From: Arsenophonus sp048493715
Lineage (GTDB): Bacteria; Pseudomonadota; Gammaproteobacteria; Enterobacterales; Enterobacteriaceae
Assembly: GCA_048493715.1 (NCBI GenBank)
Contig: JBGDCZ010000008.1
Coordinates: forward strand, 15,710 to 79,709
Direction: 5' to 3'
Length of the DNA stretch: 64,000 bases
Under the pieces are notes generated by a model, which was not told the DNA's origin, made no database searches, and worked only from the letters and a program-made list of their open reading frames with translations. Positions 59,515 to 64,000 of the stretch are shown here, piece after piece. Positions within the stretch are counted from its first letter, which is position 1. The number at the start of each line of letters is the position of its first letter. Both the position numbers and the translations under genes were made by a program.

Positions 59515-60007
59515 CTACGAAGAAGCATCTGATACCAAGATAAAAGGTAAGATTTTCGCAGTATCACCAGCAACTTCAATATAATAACCACTCAGCTTGC
59601 GCTTCAACAAGGTAAACTTCAAAGTAAAATTAGTATCTAAATTAGATGCAGGATGGATGGTACCTCTTGGTATATCAGTCACGCGATCCTTTTGCATCGC
59701 CGTCATGGTAACCTGAACAAACTGCTTGCCACCATTAAATCCTATCGTTGCTACACGGCCTTTAAATGGTGAAGTAATACCAATCACATTAGACAAAATA
59801 AACCCTGGGTAGCCACAAGTAAATGTTCTCGGGAAAGTGATTTTATCTGTTTTTGTGACTGTCGTTGTAGAGCCATTAAAATCAGCAGATAAATCATAAT
59901 ATAAACTAGGTGCAGTGATCGTGGTTTTGGGTTTGCAGTCGGCATAAACAGATTGACTCATTGAACAAGCTTGATAATAATCAAAAACTTAGTGTTAATT
60001 TATTCAT
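59515..60007 (-). pseudogene. Minor fimbrial subunit or adhesin domain, signal peptide broken
   Basis: The 148-codon open part (YADCKPKTTITAPSLYYDLS, ITFPRTFTCGYPGFILS, LKFTLLKRKLSGYYIEVAGD, ILPFILVSDASS) has two cysteines and the beta-rich look of a minor pilin. An ATG at 60007 with an AGGAAAA ribosome site opens MNKLTLSF, then TGA and a shift before SQSVYADC. So the signal peptide carries two lesions. The gene ends just before the next subunit and follows the usher. Family assignment is by context and general pattern. Confidence 0.6.
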
Positions 60008-60020
60008 ACCATTTTCCTGA

Positions 60021-62529
60021 CTATTGGCAAATATTACGATTAAGATTTAATGTGTGTTCCGGTTGCTGAATGACACATTCTGTTTTACCGCCAGTATTTA
60101 ATTTGACATTAGTGATTGTGGTAACTGATCAATTTTTATATAAAGCACACTTGACTAGCCAACATAACCTACAAATTCCCCCTGACTATTGGTAACTTCG
60201 GTACCAAAAGGCAAATTGCTACCATCGGCAAAATTTGCCTTTAACATATAAGTTTTTCGCTGATCCGTTTCCAGTTTGATATAACTGACCGCTCCTTCAT
60301 AAGGGATCACATGTGCTACATTGCCGATAATCTCAGCACCTGATATCTGTTTAGTATGAGAAAGGGTATAAACGTTTGTGCAATAGGGGGTAGCATTGGT
60401 GACTAATGCTAAACCCTGTTTATTGGTAAGCACGGCTCGATTATTATTAACAACTAAATTCTCAGCCATAGGTGCATCAAGCACCGCTAATGTATTAGCT
60501 GTTTCGCCAGAAGCAAAAATATGGTAAGGAAATGCAACAATGGTTCCTCTAGCATTTAAACCTGACTGTCGATAATTATTTGCCTCACATATGAAGCACC
60601 AATCGTACTATAAGGATTGTGATAGTTTATATTGTCACTAATTAAATTATTCCCCCCCTCTGATTGGAGGCGGTTAGCGTATAGTCGATTAAATCATATT
60701 TACCCGCTATTCCACTCAGACTGATATTGGCTTGTTGATAGCTGGAATCAGTCATATAAATACCAGAACTGAGATAAGGATTATGACTAAATAGATTAAT
60801 AGGGATACTCGCACTAAGGTAATAACGGGTTTCTTCTTTTCAATCAGTATTTCTTACCCGAGAAACAGATAAGTTATAGGTGATATTTTTATAACTATTT
60901 GAGTAACCTATTTGATACCCTCGACTAGCACCGCCAACATTCCAATAGTTTCTGAGGGTACCAGCCAGAAAAATGACACCATTATCTTTGCCCAAATGCT
61001 GATTTAAATTTAGATTAAATGTATTTCTGGCACGGGCACCACGCATAGCATCAAAAGTTGCCAAATCTAAATCTGAGGGATTATTTCCATCTCGATTATT
61101 GGGGTTAACTTTAATAATCGTTTGATATTTACGCCATGCGCGATAATTATCATGAGCATAAATAGAATCAATAAAACTATAATAATCTCCAGTTGAATAA
61201 CAATACGCCTTTATCGTCAAATTGGTCGCTGTTTCTGGCTAAGCTACCCGAAAACTTTGCCATTGCTTCTTAACCTGTATCTAAAGAAGCAGTCGCATGA
61301 GTCGCATCAACTGCAAAAGCCAAATGAAAAATTCCAACCACTACCCAGTAAAATAGCCGTGTAATCACGACTTTCAATTAAACCCGCATAAACGGTGACT
61401 AAGTTATTGATACCATAATATGCTTCTCCTTGTACGAATTTTTGCTGGAAATGAGTATTAGCCATTTTTGATTTTCCAGCCAAAATATTATAAGTATATA
61501 TACGTGCTTTCATCATATTAGGTACTGCTGAAAACGGCACTGTAAAAAACTCTTGACGACCATCGGCTTCTGGCACGATAATAGAAAGATCGCCCACTCC
61601 CCAAGTAGCTCGTATATCACTGAACTCGAACTCGCCTGGAGGAACCGTTTCTTGGTAAATCAAATTTCCATTCTGATACACTTTTATTAATGCATTAGTT
61701 TAGGCGACACCTCTAACAATAGGCGTAAATTCTTGGCTGGAGTTGGGTAACATATTCATTTCCATTGCTAATGCCCCGCTTCTAAAACTAATACTACTAA
61801 ACAATGAGGAGCGGGTATAAAAATCACCTAATAGCAAATTTGAAGAGATAACACTGAAAGAACGGCGTAAAGTAACGGGTATTATTCAGCCATTTATGAT
61901 CGCCACTGGAATAATAATAATTTAATTCATCACGAAATTGCCAGGCACCTAAATTAATACCAAAATTTAAATTGGTAAAAAAACTTCATTTCGTTGTTTA
62001 CTATTTTTTTCTACTTATAGTTATAATAATTGCTATTATAAGAAAGAATAATTGCAGGTATACCATAGTCCCAATTCACTGGATCCGCATAACCAACCCA
62101 CCTCAGATTTAACTAGCGAAATTTGAGGAACTGAAATATTCAATACTAACTGATTAACATCTAAATAATACTTGATATTATTAACCAAACTATCTATCGA
62201 AATGGTAGGTTTTTGTTCAATCACCAGTCTGGTGTGTTCGGAAAGTTTTAAACCTAATTTATTAGCATCTTTAGAATCAATAATAATATTTTTGTTTTTT
62301 CTCCAATAGTAATTTCGAATTTCCCTTTCCAATCATCATTTACATAAATATCTACCAACTGTTTACCGGGAGGAGTTTCACTATTTTGATAAAAACGGGA
62401 TATATCTCCTTGTACGTACTGATTTTCCTACTAGCAAAGAAGTATCAAATTCCTCTGTAAATAACTCTGGCATATAATCCAACATAGTCAATAAAATTGA
62501 GCTCTTATAAAGATAATATATTTTTTCAC
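60021..62529 (-). pseudogene. Fimbrial outer-membrane usher relic
   Basis: Relic of a FimD/PapC-type usher of normal length (about 835 codons) but in many frames. Pieces in order: EFDTSLLVGKSV; PPGKQLVDIYVNDDW; NIIIDSKDANKLGLKLSEHT; YYLDVNQLVLNISVPQISL; the barrel pieces with YQNGNLIYQETVPPGEFEFS, GRQEFFTVPFSAVPNMMKAR, YGINNLVTVYAGLIESRDYT; ARARNTFNLNLNQHLG; and the C-terminal part NRAVLTNKQGLALV, YEGAVSYIKLETDQRK and LPFGTEVTNSQGEFVGYVG. At least eight stops or shifts. A GTG start at 62529 overlaps the end of the chaperone. Without an usher the fimbria cannot be assembled by this locus. Confidence 0.9.
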
Positions 62530-62540
62530 GATTTATCTTC

Positions 62541-63225
62541 TTATTGAAGGTTAATATTTTTTGTTTTATAAACACCAAAATCATCAACATAAGTGACTGT
62601 TAATTTATCATGTTTAATCTTATTTTTCAGCGCTAATTTGAATTTTTATAAAGGAGGGATCATATTTGATTTTGTCAAATTTCTCTCTGTATCATTAATA
62701 TTAGTAATTTTTGCTATTGTGAAAGAATACTTAGAATTATTTGTTACTTGAATGCTATTATCTTCTAATTTATAACTTATTTTTATATATTTCTTCTTGC
62801 GAAGTAGTTAATTCTTTTAGCCGATAAAACAATTTAATTCTTGATTTAATCGCTAATTGCAAAACGTTTTTACCTTGCGTATTTTCTGGTTTTGGTGGAA
62901 TATCAAGAACATTTAAATAAAAAACACTTTCTCTATCCTTTGGTAAACTATGTGACATAATTTTTAATTGTTGTCCTTTTAGTCCTGCTAATTTCACAAT
63001 AGGTGGGAAAACATAAAATGGTGAATGACTATTCTCTGGTGTAGAATTTATATTTCCATCATCAATCCATAATTGTACTAATGCAGATAATTTTCCATTA
63101 TTTATTAATTGTAAAGCAACATTATCTTTACCCTCATAATAAATGATACTCGTACCATGAAGTACAATATTAGCTAATATATTTTTGGAAAAAATTAATA
63201 TAATAAATAATAGAAATTTTTTCAT
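62541..63225 (-). pseudogene. Periplasmic fimbrial chaperone (first copy), frameshifted near the C terminus
   Basis: PapD-like chaperone following the main pilin. Signal peptide FLLFIILIFSKNILA, then YYEGKDNVALQLINNGKLSA, LVQLWIDDGNINSTPENSHS, FYVFPPIVKL, ESVFYLNVLDIPPKPEN, LQLAIKSRIKLFYR: the whole first domain is intact. The frame ends after EEIYKNKL; in another frame the second domain continues ISYKLEDNSIQVTNNSKYSF, with a further stop near 62650, to LTVTYVDDFGVYKTKNINLQ. So domain 2 is lost. The stop at 62541 is 12 bases from the usher GTG start. Confidence 0.85.
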
Positions 63226-63275
63226 AATAAATAGTCCGTTAAAAACCAGACTCGAAAGAGCCTGGTTAATATTAT

Positions 63276-63863
63276 TTACAAATAATAGATGGTATAGATT
63301 AACTTTGAATGCAATGGACCAGCTTTAGCAGCCTGTGCTCGCGTTTTGTAATAACTAACTACAAACGTTATCTCATCAGCTTGCGGTGCAGTCTTATCTT
63401 CTTTTACCCCTTTATCATATGGGACATTTAATGGAATGACTGTAGTGGGAACTGTTGATTTCGACAAACTAAAACCGACATTTTTCGCTACAGAAGGATC
63501 ATTCTCATCAACGGTATCATTTACTAAATATTGACCATCCGCAGAGATACTATTTGGTGATGAAAAATGAAATTTTAAATTACCACCCGGACCTCCAGCA
63601 GGTGCACAATCAGAAAAAGTTAACTTCAATGCTTTCTGATTTTTTGTAATAACAGTATATGCTTTTGTTCCAGCATCGGAAGTAGAAATTGGTTCTAACA
63701 ACATAGTTAAGTTTGCACTATCACCTCCATTAATTTTACAAGTAGTATCACTTATAGCTCCGGAAAATAAAATTATTCCACCGGCTACATTTGTAGCAGC
63801 TAATATATTCGACGAAAATAAAGTCGCAGATAATAGCAATAACGGGAGTATTTTCTTAAACAT
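63276..63863 (-). CDS. Major-type fimbrial subunit (pilin)
   Basis: Open 195-residue pilin. Signal peptide MFKKILPLLLLSATLFSSNI LA is followed by the mature chain with two cysteines (ISDTTCKINGGD and LKLTFSDCAPAG), glycine-rich loops, and a C-terminal beta strand ending HSKLIYTIYYL with the penultimate Tyr of the pilin donor strand. The start is ATG 63863, which has GGAG seven bases before it; an earlier TTG would overlap that ribosome site. It is the first and only unbroken gene of the fimbrial locus. The unusually short leader contains a perfect inverted repeat and a hexamer tract. Confidence 0.88.
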   Translation of the reverse strand: MFKKILPLLLLSATLFSSNILAATNVAGGIILFSGAISDTTCKINGGDSANLTMLLEPISTSDAGTKAYTVITKNQKALKLTFSDCAPAGGPGGNLKFHFSSPNSISADGQYLVNDTVDENDPSVAKNVGFSLSKSTVPTTVIPLNVPYDKGVKEDKTAPQADEITFVVSYYKTRAQAAKAGPLHSKLIYTIYYL

Positions 63864-63890
63864 AATTAACTCCAATAAATAAAGTAATAA

Positions 63891-63914
63891 GCCAATAAAA
63901 TATGTTTTATTGGC
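63891..63914. repeat. Perfect inverted repeat in the pilin leader
   Basis: GCCAATAAAA at 63891-63900 and TTTTATTGGC at 63905-63914 are perfect inverted copies around TATG. It lies 28 bases upstream of the pilin start, in the likely 5' leader or promoter of the fimbrial locus, so it could be an operator or an mRNA hairpin. Confidence 0.7.
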
Positions 63915-63940
63915 ATAATGATAAAATTCTAATAATAAAT

Positions 63941-64000
63941 AACATTAACATTAACATTAACATTAACATTAACATTAACATTAACATTAACATTAACATT
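63941..64000. repeat. Hexanucleotide tandem repeat (AACATT)10, cut by window end
   Basis: Ten perfect copies of AACATT fill 63941-64000 and the tract continues past the window. It begins 77 bases upstream of the pilin start codon. The true copy number is unknown. Repeat tracts in fimbrial promoters can change copy number by slipped-strand mispairing and so switch expression. Confidence 0.9.

Overview
The window looks like part of the chromosome of an AT-rich gammaproteobacterium of the order Enterobacterales. The conserved genes read like those of Morganellaceae, and the mix of intact housekeeping genes with many broken accessory genes is what one sees in recently host-restricted insect symbionts such as Arsenophonus. 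The genus is an inference from gene content, base composition and decay pattern; no search was run. I see no rRNA, tRNA, CRISPR array, complete insertion sequence or prophage.

Layout. 1-8.0 kb is a graveyard: relics of tag, avtA, a PatB/MalY lyase plus NhaC antiporter pair, xylR, an Opa-like outer membrane barrel and yidR. 8.0-20.0 kb keeps the enterobacterial order yicG-ligB-gmk-rpoZ-spoT-trmH-recG-gltS-yicH; only ligB is dead and xanP is absent. 20.0-23.9 kb holds the relics fabY, dtd and yihX, a 1.2 kb empty AT-rich stretch and an unrecognised small gene with an internal stop. 23.9-39.3 kb has typA, a 5' relic of ppc, metL, a tiny relic of metB, metJ, rpmE, priA, a cytR relic, ftsN, hslV, hslU, a menA relic, rraA and zapB. 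39.6-46.6 kb is the glpF-glpK region, where a roughly 5 kb segment (tpiA, yiiQ, a yiiR relic, fpr, an emrD relic) appears inverted with one breakpoint inside glpK, so the two parts of glpK lie on opposite strands 4.6 kb apart. 46.7-56.1 kb carries two very large tandem inverse autotransporters (invasin/intimin type), both open. 57.2-58.1 kb is an AlkA-like glycosylase relic. 58.2-64.0 kb is a chaperone-usher fimbrial locus in which only the first pilin gene is open; at least ten copies of a hexanucleotide repeat begin 77 bp upstream of it and run off the window edge.

Together the intact genes cover nucleotide and stringent-response functions (gmk, rpoZ, spoT), replication restart and recombination (priA, recG), tRNA modification (trmH), proteolysis (hslVU), division (ftsN, zapB), part of the aspartate pathway (metL, metJ), glycolysis (tpiA), redox (fpr) and glutamate uptake (gltS). 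The broken genes cover glycerol and xylose use, amino-acid side paths, menaquinone synthesis, alkylation repair, drug efflux and fimbriae. The most notable objects are the two intact giant surface proteins in otherwise decaying surroundings, the hexamer repeat in front of the pilin gene, and the glpK-splitting inversion. I did not find a convincing new multi-gene system.
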